DNA of 64,000 nt from Mycoemilia scoparia (lineage: Eukaryota > Kickxellomycota > Kickxellomycetes > Kickxellales > Kickxellaceae). Shown here one piece after another: positions 10,874-20,523 of the stretch; the first letter of the stretch is position 1; every line of letters begins with the position of its first letter. The DNA is taken from contig JANBPU010000029.1 of NCBI GenBank assembly GCA_027575805.1, positions 1-64,000 on the forward strand, read 5' to 3'. The position numbers were made by a program, and so were the translations under genes. The notes beneath the pieces were generated by a model. The model did no database searches and was not told the origin of the DNA. It saw only the letters and a list, made by a program, of their open reading frames with translations.

Positions 10874-12331
10874 TCATTTGAATAAGACACTCAGACTGAA
10901 GCCTTGTGGTGTCTTGTCATCGAAATCATTGAATGGCGTTTCATTTGAAAAACCATAGTTGTCTGGGTTACACATCGTACAAATAGAGTTTATCAGCTCA
11001 TTGGCCTCAGAATATCCTGTTGCAGTGGTGAATGCATTACCAAAATTGCTGTTGAGAAGATCTGAAAATTCAAATAAAATCTCATCACTAGAGTTTTGGT
11101 TCAACAGCATGCTCGAAATATTTGGTAGATTTTCAAAATCGTAGAATCTTGTAAAGCTTTCTTCAGCTGTTTTCACAAATAGTGTGTTTGGGTTTGGTCC
11201 ATGGATTAGAAGGTCAAGATACAAGTCAATTGGGCTTGAGCCTCTTCTTTTGGGAAGGTAACTTGAAAAAGATAATACTGTGCCATATTCATTACAGATC
11301 TCTACTAATTGAGGTGTTAAGATATAACTACGACTGTCATACTCAAAACACATATTATCACCATTCATAATGGCAGATATTAAAAGAGTACATAGCATCA
11401 TTTGTTTTTTGAGAGACTTGGTTCTAACATGAAGATGAGATGTTTTCACAACCGGAAGCACAGACTCTAAAATATCAATGATCATACTGACTACTACTGG
11501 AATAATCAAAAAGCACCCAAATGTTGCTTTAATAAGCTTGCTTTTGATATTTTGGTATTCTCGTGCAAATTGATTTGAGTTTTCAGCCAAATTATACATG
11601 AGATTTTCACAGCACTTTTCAAGTTGTCCTAAAACGCAGGTGTAGTCTTCCAAAGAGTCACTGGAACAAATAAGTATCCTGGAAATCTTGAAAAGATCTT
11701 TTCGGTTACCTGCTAGTGTGTAAAGAAGTGTTCCTTTAATACTAGTCGATTTCAAGGCAAACTCTCTACCAAATGTCATTGACAAAGGACTGTCCAATTC
11801 ACTATCTAATCCTGTGCCTTCTGAGCCAAACTCATTATGAAAGACAACATCGTACTTAGATTCATCGAATTCGGCGAGTACTTGATTGCTATCGTGATCT
11901 TGATTAGTAACATTCATATCAAGATTGTTTACAAAATAGCCTATATCCCAAATATCTGAGTCGTCATCATTGAGATTTTTGGAGTAATTGGAAATTATCC
12001 TATTACCTTCAATAGACAAACCAGATGATATGCCCTTTTCTTGCTGACAACCAAAAGCAGTAGTATCGATGCTAAGACGCTTAGGTAAAGTTTGCAGACT
12101 ATTTTCATTTTCTTCCTCATCTGGAGAATCATCTTGCTTATCACTATAATTGTTGCTGTCTGTTGGGACGGTATCAGAAGAAGTCAAAGAGACTGGTGTA
12201 ACATTTGACAATTCAACTACATCTGACTTAAAGTCCTCAACATCTCCATACAAATTCGCAGAATGTTTTCCAAACCTTGCTTTTGTTAAGAGTGCTTTCT
12301 TAACCTTTTTATAACTAACAATTAATTTCAT
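10874..12331 (-). CDS. Unrecognised 485-residue protein
   Basis: One long frame from the ATG at 12331 (MKLIVSYKKVKKALLTKARF) to a stop at 10874. The frame stays open about 110 bases further upstream without an ATG, so a 5' exon is possible. Residues about 30–150 are acidic and Ser/Asn-rich, likely disordered. The C-terminal two thirds looks folded, with a hydrophobic stretch near the middle (GCFLIIPVVVSMIIDIL) that may be a membrane segment or a buried helix, followed by a Leu-rich region and a conserved-looking PKRRGSSPIDLYLDLLIHG segment. I do not recognise a family. The length and steady amino-acid composition make it very likely real. It has no recognised neighbour that suggests a role. 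Confidence 0.6.
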   Translation of the reverse strand: MKLIVSYKKVKKALLTKARFGKHSANLYGDVEDFKSDVVELSNVTPVSLTSSDTVPTDSNNYSDKQDDSPDEEENENSLQTLPKRLSIDTTAFGCQQEKGISSGLSIEGNRIISNYSKNLNDDDSDIWDIGYFVNNLDMNVTNQDHDSNQVLAEFDESKYDVVFHNEFGSEGTGLDSELDSPLSMTFGREFALKSTSIKGTLLYTLAGNRKDLFKISRILICSSDSLEDYTCVLGQLEKCCENLMYNLAENSNQFAREYQNIKSKLIKATFGCFLIIPVVVSMIIDILESVLPVVKTSHLHVRTKSLKKQMMLCTLLISAIMNGDNMCFEYDSRSYILTPQLVEICNEYGTVLSFSSYLPKRRGSSPIDLYLDLLIHGPNPNTLFVKTAEESFTRFYDFENLPNISSMLLNQNSSDEILFEFSDLLNSNFGNAFTTATGYSEANELINSICTMCNPDNYGFSNETPFNDFDDKTPQGFSLSVLFK

Positions 12332-13378
12332 TTCGTAAATAAAAATGTCTTTGGCTAACAAAGTAGATGTGGCTGTATTAGAAGAATGGTTTGAATAAAC
12401 TTTTGTTTTTTGAAGTACAGTTATTATATATATGTGCTCCAACTTTACCAGCTTTTATATACCTTTCTTAGTTTCTCACTGCCCAAATTTTAGTTAAGCA
12501 ATGAGTCAGCAATATGAGTAATGATGTATCATTTTTCTGGTATATCACTTACCAAATGTGATAATGACCATTAGAGCAAACATGTTTTTATAAACTTCTC
12601 AATAGGTGGCTCATTTTAATCAGCTATTTTGTCAATCTATATCTTAGGATGTTGGTGCTATAGAGTCCTTGACAAAGTTTTCAGAGTAGCCAAACAGCCT
12701 GATGAGACTTTTACTCTACCCAGAAAAAATAATTGCCCAAATCTACTCAATCTATTGCATCGTTTACCTCAATTCAGTTTTTACTCAATTATAATTGATA
12801 TTAGCGCACCAAAAACAGGTTGGGCTAATTATTCAAGGTTTTTACATGTATACAAGCCAATTTTTGCTAGCTTGAAAATATTAGACAGCGCTGATGTTAT
12901 AATATTATGTTATTAGGTGGATTGAACAGCATCTTGAGTTATGACCCAAGAATCAAAATTCTATGCAAGCTTGTAACTGATTCCTGAAACCCTTTTTAAT
13001 TAAATCAAAAAAATCTATAGTTAAACTGTGAGTAGGAAAGGCCGAGTCAGCTCTCAATCCAAAAACCAAGCTACTTGGCTTTTCTCTTTATCAGCCTTGA
13101 TTTGGCCTTTTGGATTAGTTTTTTGATTAGCCTTGAATTTTGTTTTGTTTTAAGGCTTGATTATTTTTTGGGGGGAGGGAGAATCGAATACTCTGTATGA
13201 TCTTGTCCTTAATATTTTAGAGCCAAAAACAATCTAAAAATGGATTGATGGATTTATTTGACCATTCCTAAATGTGGTTAGCATATTGTGAAGTAAAGAT
13301 CAACCAAAAAAGCTTGAATAGCAAAGAATTCAATGTAGTTGAGAAATCTTTGTTTTCTATTCTGTAAAGTTGCAGTAC
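12332..13378. other. Intergenic between the unknown gene and QTRT2
   Basis: This lies between divergently transcribed genes, so it should hold both promoters. A 95-codon open frame at 12629–12916 (+) has no ATG start and no recognisable content. A run of G is present near 13171–13183. I can place no clear core promoter. Confidence 0.4.
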
Positions 13379-15004
13379 ATGCCAACATACACCCTAGGTA
13401 CTGCTAGAGTTGTTTCCTTTAAACATAGCATCAATAAAGAGAACCAAGCATTGATGCTTTTAAGATATTATAGAGCTTGCACTCAAAGTATCATCACCAG
13501 CTCCATTGTTATACCACCTTCCCAAAGACATACCATCATATACAATAACAGCAAAGCTATACGTAGCATTTCGACAATGACCAAAGCATTGACTTTCACG
13601 GTCCAAAATCCACAACCATCCAATTTGAGTACTGGTAGCAATGGGGATTCACAGAGTCCTAAACAGAAGTGTAGATTGGGCCAGCTAGAATTTACCCCAC
13701 CAACTACCACAACAGCCACCACTACTGATACAACCAAAATCAGTCTAGAAACACCAAACTTTTTTCAATATACAATCCAAGGCCTCCAACCGCATCTAGT
13801 TCCTGAGGTAGCATCCCATCTTGAATCGATGCCTCCAGCAATCCGCGTAAACCTCGAAGGGTTTGTAAAGGATCGCGAAATACCCGTATCCACCGAATAT
13901 CCTGGAAAACTTCACCAATTCTTGGGGTATCCCGAAAACAATTCGCCATTATTGTTATTGGATATATACGACCCGGTTATTTTGGAACGGAACATTAAGC
14001 CCAACAGCAAATCCCTTGGGGTTGACACCGAAGGAGGGCTACAAAGAATAACTGGAAAGGGATTGGCTAAAATTGTCGAGAAATATAGGCCTGATATTTT
14101 TGTGCTGCCAGCTGACTATGTGTTTTCGAAGATCGAGGAGTTGTATGAAGGAAAGAGAGTCAAAAAGTCGGTGGAAAGAACAAAGAATTGGATAACTGAG
14201 TATATGGACACATCGTTATCACAGTCACAAAAACCGGCTTTATTTGTGCCATTGACTGGAGCTCCAAATGAAACCCTCCGAGAGGCATCAGTTAATTTTG
14301 TAAAGGAATTGGATGCTGATGGCAATGTGATTGATGGGTATGTGATTAGTGAGTATGGAATTGTTGGAGGATACCCATTGGAAAAGAAGTTGGATATGGC
14401 ATGGTCATCGTTCTCAAGTCTTGATCAAAATAAGCCAAGATACATGGTTGGCGTCAGCAGTCCACACGATGTTGTGATGAGTGTTGATAGTGCTGGTATC
14501 GATCTGTTTGATGCTACATATCCATATGCTGTTACTGAGCAAGGGTTTGCTTCAACATATGTCTTCGGGGATATCTCTGTTGAATCAAGGAAGGATGAGA
14601 CATTGAAAGGACATATCAGTTTGTGGGAAACTCCAATGTTTGGCGACTTTGGTCCTTTGGTTCCTGGATGTACCTGCTTTGCTTGCCAACGTCACACTCG
14701 GTCCTATGTTCACCATTTGCTGATGACGCATGAGATGCTGGCTACCGTTTTGCTTCAGATACACAATATTCATTGGTATAACAATCTCTTCAAGGCTGTT
14801 CGTTCGAGCCTGAAAGACGGATCATTTAATGAAAAGAAGTGCGCATTCTTGAAAAACTATGTCAAGCAAGGGGAAGATGGCAATGCCAAATATTTGTTGA
14901 ATGAGTTGATTTTGCTTCAGTCCCAAACTATATCTCCTACCACCAAGGCTGGATACAAAAAGTTTGGCAGACGGCTTTCTGAAGATTCAGCTACTACGGC
15001 TTAA
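13379..15004 (+). CDS. QTRT2: Queuine tRNA-ribosyltransferase accessory subunit 2
   Basis: Accessory subunit of the eukaryotic tRNA-guanine transglycosylase, which swaps guanine at the wobble position of GUN-anticodon tRNAs for queuine. The match covers most of the protein: LLLLDIYDPVI, PALFVPLTGAP, GYVISEYGIVGGYPLEKKL, GIDLFDATYPYAVTEQGFA and the zinc site CTCFACQ followed by HHLLMTHEM. Two in-frame ATGs are possible. From 13577 (MTKALTFTV) the protein is 475 residues and starts where the family usually starts. From 13379 it has 66 more residues, rich in Arg, Ser, Thr and Ile with almost no acids, like a mitochondrial presequence. Human QTRT2 is about 415 residues and associates with mitochondria. 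Single exon, convergent with eIF5B. Yeast lacks this pathway. Confidence 0.93.
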   Translation: MPTYTLGTARVVSFKHSINKENQALMLLRYYRACTQSIITSSIVIPPSQRHTIIYNNSKAIRSISTMTKALTFTVQNPQPSNLSTGSNGDSQSPKQKCRLGQLEFTPPTTTTATTTDTTKISLETPNFFQYTIQGLQPHLVPEVASHLESMPPAIRVNLEGFVKDREIPVSTEYPGKLHQFLGYPENNSPLLLLDIYDPVILERNIKPNSKSLGVDTEGGLQRITGKGLAKIVEKYRPDIFVLPADYVFSKIEELYEGKRVKKSVERTKNWITEYMDTSLSQSQKPALFVPLTGAPNETLREASVNFVKELDADGNVIDGYVISEYGIVGGYPLEKKLDMAWSSFSSLDQNKPRYMVGVSSPHDVVMSVDSAGIDLFDATYPYAVTEQGFASTYVFGDISVESRKDETLKGHISLWETPMFGDFGPLVPGCTCFACQRHTRSYVHHLLMTHEMLATVLLQIHNIHWYNNLFKAVRSSLKDGSFNEKKCAFLKNYVKQGEDGNAKYLLNELILLQSQTISPTTKAGYKKFGRRLSEDSATTA

Positions 15005-15283
15005 TTAGTGGCGGTCACAATGGTTTTTATGTTATGCTTTCCACCAAAATATGCCCGGGTTTCCACTTCTACTGCTACTATTAATAATAAAACTTCGTGC
15101 AGGCTACTCTATATTTGCTCATGTTGGTTTATTTTACTAGTATATATGGAAAAAATCACAGTTGGATTCATAAAAGTTCAATGGGCGGTTAATTAGAAAA
15201 AAAGTATAAAAAGATGTTGTCTAGTCTTTAGAACCAAGGAATGATTGTTATCATTCAAAAAGCCCTTGTGGTCAAACCAGTTA

Positions 15284-18200
15284 TTACTGGATATTCAAAA
15301 TCTTCTTGAGCTTAATAATAAGCTTCCACTCATCCTGAGACACATCATTTCTAAAGTTGTTTTTTAGGACATCGATAGAAGTACGCGAAATCTTGGAGTA
15401 GATTGGGTCATCATAGGTGAAGTGGCGATCGAACATCTTTGGTGTTTCACTAACAGGGCAGTCAATACGAACAGCAACACCAGCGCCTGCTTCGCCCTTA
15501 CGGACCAAATCAACGGGCTTGCGGTTAACTTCCATCGACGCAACCTTACCAAGAGTCACAATCTCATCCTGCTTGGTCTCAGCATTCTTCTTGACCACAC
15601 AAACTGGGGTACCAACCCTAAGCTGGCCCTCAATAACATCGCACCCAACAATGATAGGATCGCGCTTATTGAAAACGCAATCCTTGATGATCTGGAGGGT
15701 ACAAGGGAAGATAGCCTGAGGAGCAGCATCCTTACGCTTCTGTTCACGAATTTCATCGTTATATGCAGTAAAGGCATCAAACAAGTGGTAAATAATGTCA
15801 GCCTTGAAAATGCGGATACCAATCTCATCAGCCATATCTTGAGCTTCCCTTTCAACCTTGACATCAAAGCACAGCATGACTGCAAACTCCTTAGCCTTTT
15901 CAAGCATAGTAGAAGCACGAGTAACGTCTTTCTTATGAACAGGACCAATATTGATGCCGGCTACTGGAATATTCGAATCCTCAAGGAACCCAAGAAGAGC
16001 TTCAAGCGAACCAATAGTAGAAGCCTGGACCCAGACACCACGGTCAGTCTTCTTGGCCATGTTTTGGAGAGAAGTGAGATCGGACATAACATCATCAATG
16101 ATATCGTCTTCATCATCATCTGGACCAACAACCAACATACGAGAACCCGCAATAGCCTTTTCCAATCCTGGAGCAACAATCTTGACACCCATCGAGGCCT
16201 TGATAAACTTGTGGTGAACATAGGCCGACTTGATACGCAATTCTTTCATAGGTTGGGGAGTAAGCAGGGCTCTGACGTTTGTGACAATAGGACCATCCAA
16301 ACCACAAACAACAATTCGATCACCTTCTCTCAAAATACCATTGGAAAGCACGACATCAATTGTAGTGCCAAGACCTTCAACAACCTTGACTTCCAACACG
16401 GCACACTCCAATTTTGAAAGGAACATCAGATCAGAAGACATTCTGGTCTGGGTCAACGAAATAAGCAGGGCCAAAAGGTCAGGAATACCTTCACCAGTGA
16501 TAGCTGAGGTAGGAACCAGTGACACATACTTGGCAAAGTTCTTGTTTTCATAGTACAACTTGGCGTTGAGTCCCTGTTCAGCAAACTGTGTAACAGTGCT
16601 TTCAACTCTGGTCTCGAATTCGCCAATAGATCCCTTGTCCTGTTTCTTTAGGGATTTTCTGAATGCACCATCTGGATGTGACTTCCAACCAAAGATTCTG
16701 TCAATCTTGTTGAGGGCGACTACAAATGGTGTCTTACGATCACGGAGGAGACGGATTGACTCAATGGTTTGGGGCTCAAGTCCGTGCATAATGTCGACGA
16801 CCAGGACGGCAATGTTACATAGCTTGGAACCACGAGCACGGATTGCACCAAAGTGAGAGTGACCGGGAGTATCCAGTGACAAGAGGCCAGGGATTTTGAT
16901 ATCAAGTTTACCAGTGGTGTTGACAGACTGGGTCTTCTGGATCAGGACATCGCGAGGGAAAAATGTGGCACCAATTTGTTGGGTAATACCACCAGCTTCT
17001 TGATCCTGGACATTGGTTTGACGGATCTTGTCAAGCAGTTTGGTGTTGTGGGTAACTGTGAGGTCTCCGAGAAGGAATCGGTTGTTGTTGTTGACACAGA
17101 ATCCATAGTAAGCATCTTGGCCAAGGTATTCAACTCTGAATCCCCATGATGCGTTGCTAGCTTGTTTCTCGGATTCTAAAGTAGGGAACACAACTTCATA
17201 GGCAGATCCACCGCTACGCTTTCTGATAGGTTCAGGACGAAGGCCTGATAATCTAGCCAAAAGCATAGCCTGCTCAGCAACGTGCTTGCGAGGAGTAGCA
17301 AAACTGTTGGGGGTAGAGGCGCGGGGATTGGCATATCTGGTACCGGAAACACAGCCCTGAAGGAATGGAAGACGGACAAGTTCAATATTGTCCTGGAGAA
17401 TTTGAGTAGGGATGTGCTTGTTTGACAAAAGGCCAAACTCTTCCAATAATGGGGCCATTACTGACTGAGCAGTGTCTCTGGGCTCATGGCTATAATAAAC
17501 CAGGTGAACAGTCTTTAGAGTACGGAATTTGCCAACCTTTAGTGAGCAGCTGGGATTAAGTGTTCTGGCGATAGCACTGATTTCAAGCAAAGCGTTGCGA
17601 GCTTCAGTTGGGTACATGTGGAGCTTGTCAATTGAAGGAGAGCCAGCAGCAAGCCAGTAACCCAAGAGCCAAGAAGCAGCCATGATTTGACGAGAGTTTG
17701 GTTCACCAGATGTAATACCATATTTGCGAAGGATGGTTGAAACACTGCCTTCCCAGGTTGGACGACTGACAGAGGTAGGAGCGTACATGCGGGCATTGTT
17801 TTGTACATTGGGAGATGCCTTGAGGAAGGTTGTAACACTTGGTTGCCAGATAAATCCAGCCTGGGTTTGGAGTCTGGAAACAGTGGCCTTGGCAGCGTCT
17901 TCAGCAGACTTTCTGTCCAAGAATTGGGATGAAGGGTATTCGAAAGTGCAGGCCTTCTCGTAGACCATATCCAATTCTCGGAGCTCAGAGGCACGGTGAA
18001 GTTCGAATGAGTGGACAGAAAACTTTCCGGGGGTGTGTTGGAGTAGTGGGTATCTCTGGTTCATCTGGAGTACCAAGATGTGAGCATCATTACATACAAA
18101 GCTTTCGGAGGTGTTTGTTGACGAGGGGGTGATACGGAACATGGGACCAGTTCCTGAGGTGGTTCCAGTAACCAAACGCTTGGTTGAGTCGTCACCCATG

Positions 18201-19693
18201 ACGTATTCACCGTTTTGAATGGTTTCGACTGATCGCAATGTACCGTCATACATCAGGATCTTGGTGCCCTTGGCGAAGCACTTTCCAGTATCGACGTGAC
18301 CAAGGACGCAGCAAATGGGAGATCTAAGGTTATCGTCGGGATCATGAGAGTCCTTCTTAGTCTCCTCTTCGTCCTCGCTTTCTTCAATGGATTCCTTTTC
18401 CCAATCCTCATCGTCATCGTCATCATCATCATCCTTGGATTCTTCTTTGGTAGCAGCAGCACTGCCTCCCTTCTTGGTCTCTTGAGCCTCATCTCCACTA
18501 GAAAGCAAAGCTTCCCAGTCATCGACCTTTTCCTCATCATCTTCGTCCTTCTTATCCTCTTCAACAGCCTTAGGTTTATTTTCATTCTTTGGTTCATCCT
18601 TAGCCTTCTTTTCTTCGGGTTTTGGAGACTGTTCCTGCTGCTTCTTCTTGGATTTAGTGGTATAAACCGGCTTCTTACGCTTCTGACCCTCCTCATCCAA
18701 ACCAGCAATCTGTACACCTGAAGCAAGCAATGATTGAAGACGAAGTTCCTGGCGGCGTTTTTCTTCTTTTTGGGCTTTAGTAAGCAATTTACCAGCCTTC
18801 TTCAATTCTTCTCTCTTGGCCCTTTCCTTTTCCTTCTTCAGCATACGTGCCTCTTCCCTGGCCCGCTCTTCTTCTTCGATTTTGCGTTGTTCTTCAGCAA
18901 TTCGCCGCTCCTCCTCTTCCTGGAGTCTGCGGAGTTCTTCTTCGTGCTGACGTTCAGCTTCGAGGCGTTTTTGAAGAGCAGCAATGTTTGGACCCTTACG
19001 TTTGGTTTTTTTACCGCCAGCAGGTTCAGGAACGGGCTCTGGTTCTGGTTTTGTGTTAGCAGACACAGGCTGCTCCTGCTTTCCACCCTTTTTCTTGCTG
19101 TCGCCACCATCACCACCAGCCTGTTGCTGCTGCTGCTTCTTTAGGAGTTTTTGACGTTCTTTTCGCTCCTTTTCCTTTTGTTTGGCAGATTTGATTACAA
19201 CAGTGGGCTCCTCTTCAAGCAACTTCTTGGCTTTCTTTTCGTCTATGGTATTAGAAACCAATTGATCGTCAGGATCGTTGACGGCAGGCGTTGTGGCTGC
19301 GCCGCCCTTCTTCTTCTTCTTCTTTTTGGACTTGGATGCTGCACCACCAGCCGTGGGGCCAAAGTCGTCGAAGTCATCGTCATCTAGAGCGGTAACCTGA
19401 ACGGCTTCAGCAGGCTTAGGTGGTTCTATCTTTTCGGGCTCTTGCTCGTCATCGTCATCATCATCGTTGGGGATTGCAGTATCATCGTCAAGCGACAGTG
19501 CAGCAAATGAGCCAGCCATGCCCTTCTTTTTCTTTTTGTTCTTCTTTGATTTGGCCATGGCAGGGAGTTCGTCGGCGATGTCGTCGGCGGTGGCAGCCTC
19601 AGCCTGTTGGGCTTCAGCAATTGGGTCAGTGATTTCATCTGCCCAAACATCGTCGTCTACCTGTGACTTTTTATTGCCCTTTTTCTTTCCCAT
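15284..19693 (-). CDS. FUN12: Translation initiation factor eIF5B with embedded intein
   Basis: GTPase that joins the 60S subunit to the 48S complex at the end of initiation. The single exon encodes 1,469 residues, of which 472–883 are an intein; the spliced protein would be 1,057 residues, near the usual fungal length. Residues 1–460 are the Lys/Glu-rich disordered N-terminus common to the family. The G domain begins VLGHVDTGK (P-loop, 463–471), is interrupted, and resumes TKLLDKIRQTNVQ, followed by DTPGH (G3), VVDIMHGLEPQTIES and NKIDR (G4). Domain III (GSLEALLGFLEDSNIPVAG) and the C-terminal domain IV β-barrel follow. The start is the ATG at 19693 (MGKKKGNKKSQ), typical of eIF5B. The gene is divergent from TOR, 830 bases apart, which could allow shared control of two growth genes, though no shared element is visible. 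Confidence 0.96.
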   Translation of the reverse strand: MGKKKGNKKSQVDDDVWADEITDPIAEAQQAEAATADDIADELPAMAKSKKNKKKKKGMAGSFAALSLDDDTAIPNDDDDDDEQEPEKIEPPKPAEAVQVTALDDDDFDDFGPTAGGAASKSKKKKKKKGGAATTPAVNDPDDQLVSNTIDEKKAKKLLEEEPTVVIKSAKQKEKERKERQKLLKKQQQQQAGGDGGDSKKKGGKQEQPVSANTKPEPEPVPEPAGGKKTKRKGPNIAALQKRLEAERQHEEELRRLQEEEERRIAEEQRKIEEEERAREEARMLKKEKERAKREELKKAGKLLTKAQKEEKRRQELRLQSLLASGVQIAGLDEEGQKRKKPVYTTKSKKKQQEQSPKPEEKKAKDEPKNENKPKAVEEDKKDEDDEEKVDDWEALLSSGDEAQETKKGGSAAATKEESKDDDDDDDDEDWEKESIEESEDEEETKKDSHDPDDNLRSPICCVLGHVDTGKCFAKGTKILMYDGTLRSVETIQNGEYVMGDDSTKRLVTGTTSGTGPMFRITPSSTNTSESFVCNDAHILVLQMNQRYPLLQHTPGKFSVHSFELHRASELRELDMVYEKACTFEYPSSQFLDRKSAEDAAKATVSRLQTQAGFIWQPSVTTFLKASPNVQNNARMYAPTSVSRPTWEGSVSTILRKYGITSGEPNSRQIMAASWLLGYWLAAGSPSIDKLHMYPTEARNALLEISAIARTLNPSCSLKVGKFRTLKTVHLVYYSHEPRDTAQSVMAPLLEEFGLLSNKHIPTQILQDNIELVRLPFLQGCVSGTRYANPRASTPNSFATPRKHVAEQAMLLARLSGLRPEPIRKRSGGSAYEVVFPTLESEKQASNASWGFRVEYLGQDAYYGFCVNNNNRFLLGDLTVTHNTKLLDKIRQTNVQDQEAGGITQQIGATFFPRDVLIQKTQSVNTTGKLDIKIPGLLSLDTPGHSHFGAIRARGSKLCNIAVLVVDIMHGLEPQTIESIRLLRDRKTPFVVALNKIDRIFGWKSHPDGAFRKSLKKQDKGSIGEFETRVESTVTQFAEQGLNAKLYYENKNFAKYVSLVPTSAITGEGIPDLLALLISLTQTRMSSDLMFLSKLECAVLEVKVVEGLGTTIDVVLSNGILREGDRIVVCGLDGPIVTNVRALLTPQPMKELRIKSAYVHHKFIKASMGVKIVAPGLEKAIAGSRMLVVGPDDDEDDIIDDVMSDLTSLQNMAKKTDRGVWVQASTIGSLEALLGFLEDSNIPVAGINIGPVHKKDVTRASTMLEKAKEFAVMLCFDVKVEREAQDMADEIGIRIFKADIIYHLFDAFTAYNDEIREQKRKDAAPQAIFPCTLQIIKDCVFNKRDPIIVGCDVIEGQLRVGTPVCVVKKNAETKQDEIVTLGKVASMEVNRKPVDLVRKGEAGAGVAVRIDCPVSETPKMFDRHFTYDDPIYSKISRTSIDVLKNNFRNDVSQDEWKLIIKLKKILNIQ
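17045..18280 (-). other. Intein in the eIF5B P-loop
   Basis: An in-frame 412-residue insertion that excises itself at the protein level. It begins with Cys1 (CFAKGTKILMYDG, block A), has a block B with the histidine (SFVCNDAHILVL), and ends with blocks F and G (VEYLGQDAYYGFCVNNNNRF, then LLGDLTVTHN) before extein Thr. Terminal His-Asn and +1 Thr are the residues needed for splicing. The middle has the size of a LAGLIDADG homing endonuclease. The two catalytic helices read LLGYWLAAGS (about intein 205–214) and LPFLQGCVSGT (about 304–314), and both lack the usual acidic residue, so DNA cleavage is unlikely. The insertion lies between Lys and Thr of the P-loop. Base composition does not stand out from the host gene. 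Confidence 0.93.
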
Positions 19694-20523
19694 TTTGATG
19701 AATCGTTATGTCGTCAACAGTATTAGTAGAATATTAATAGTGGGTTTCTCGAAATAAAGTGAGATTTCTGATGGGAATTGAGTTAAACGATAATTTGGGT
19801 TATATAATGTCTTGTCTAAATGGTATATCCAGTTTAAAAGAATAGTGATTGTAGCAATAGATATTTTGCTATTATAAAATAAAACGACAGAGACAATAGA
19901 AAGAGAAAATTTTGTTTGAATAGGGAATAAACTGGTGCTGTGCCTATTCTCTAAAAGATATGGGGAGTCGTCAAATTTTGTACCTTCTTTTACATAGGCA
20001 CACTGAAAAGGCTTATTCAAATCTTGTTCTAACTGCCGCAAGCTGTTGCCCTACTTTTTCTGAAAGTGGTATTAGTGGTGATCGGCAAACACTTGGACTC
20101 AAATCTTCTGATCAAGCCTTCAGCTGGCTACCCCTGCACTAATACACACAATTAAGGCTGGCTATTGGTAATTGACAGCAATAATTGTCTTTGTGTTGTG
20201 TCCTTGCCTGAAAAGGCCCAGTGGTGGTGATGATGATGATGAGAGCAGCAAGCAGTGGCTTAATGTGGGTTAAAAGCACTGCACTACTTCGATTGCCAAT
20301 GATGATGTTGCTGGCAAACCAACTACCTTGCAATTGCTTACCTCAACTCTATAATTTTATTTTTTACTAATTTTTACCTAACCACCTCACTCACCATTAT
20401 TATTATTATTATTATCATCATCATCATTATTTATCCTTATAATTCTATCTACTATTAGTACATATCTCCACTTTATATTTATCGAGGAGTCATAATACCA
20501 AAAAGCTCCAAGTCATTCCAAAT
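19694..20523. other. Divergent eIF5B–TOR intergenic region
   Basis: This 830-base region must hold both promoters. It has a trinucleotide/AT run (ATT, ATC) at about 20396–20430. A minus-strand open stretch around 20043–19940 (peptide QLEQDLNKPFQCAYVKEG) looks mildly protein-like but has no start or partner exons that I can find. Confidence 0.4.

Noticed and set aside
12629..12916. 95-codon plus-strand frame between the unknown gene and QTRT2
   Set aside because: It starts without an ATG, shows no motif, and lies in what should be a double promoter.
15422..16417. 331-codon plus-strand frame inside eIF5B
   Set aside because: It is the antisense shadow of the conserved G domain and domain II of eIF5B. 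Its translation has no family features.
18296..19144. Plus-strand frames with long hydrophobic runs (Phe/Leu-rich)
   Set aside because: They are the antisense of the Lys/Glu-rich eIF5B N-terminus; AAG/GAA repeats read as CTT/TTC on the other strand.
19940..20043. Minus-strand peptide reading upstream of eIF5B
   Set aside because: Mildly protein-like, but no ATG, no matching exons and no family. It is more likely 5' untranslated or promoter sequence.
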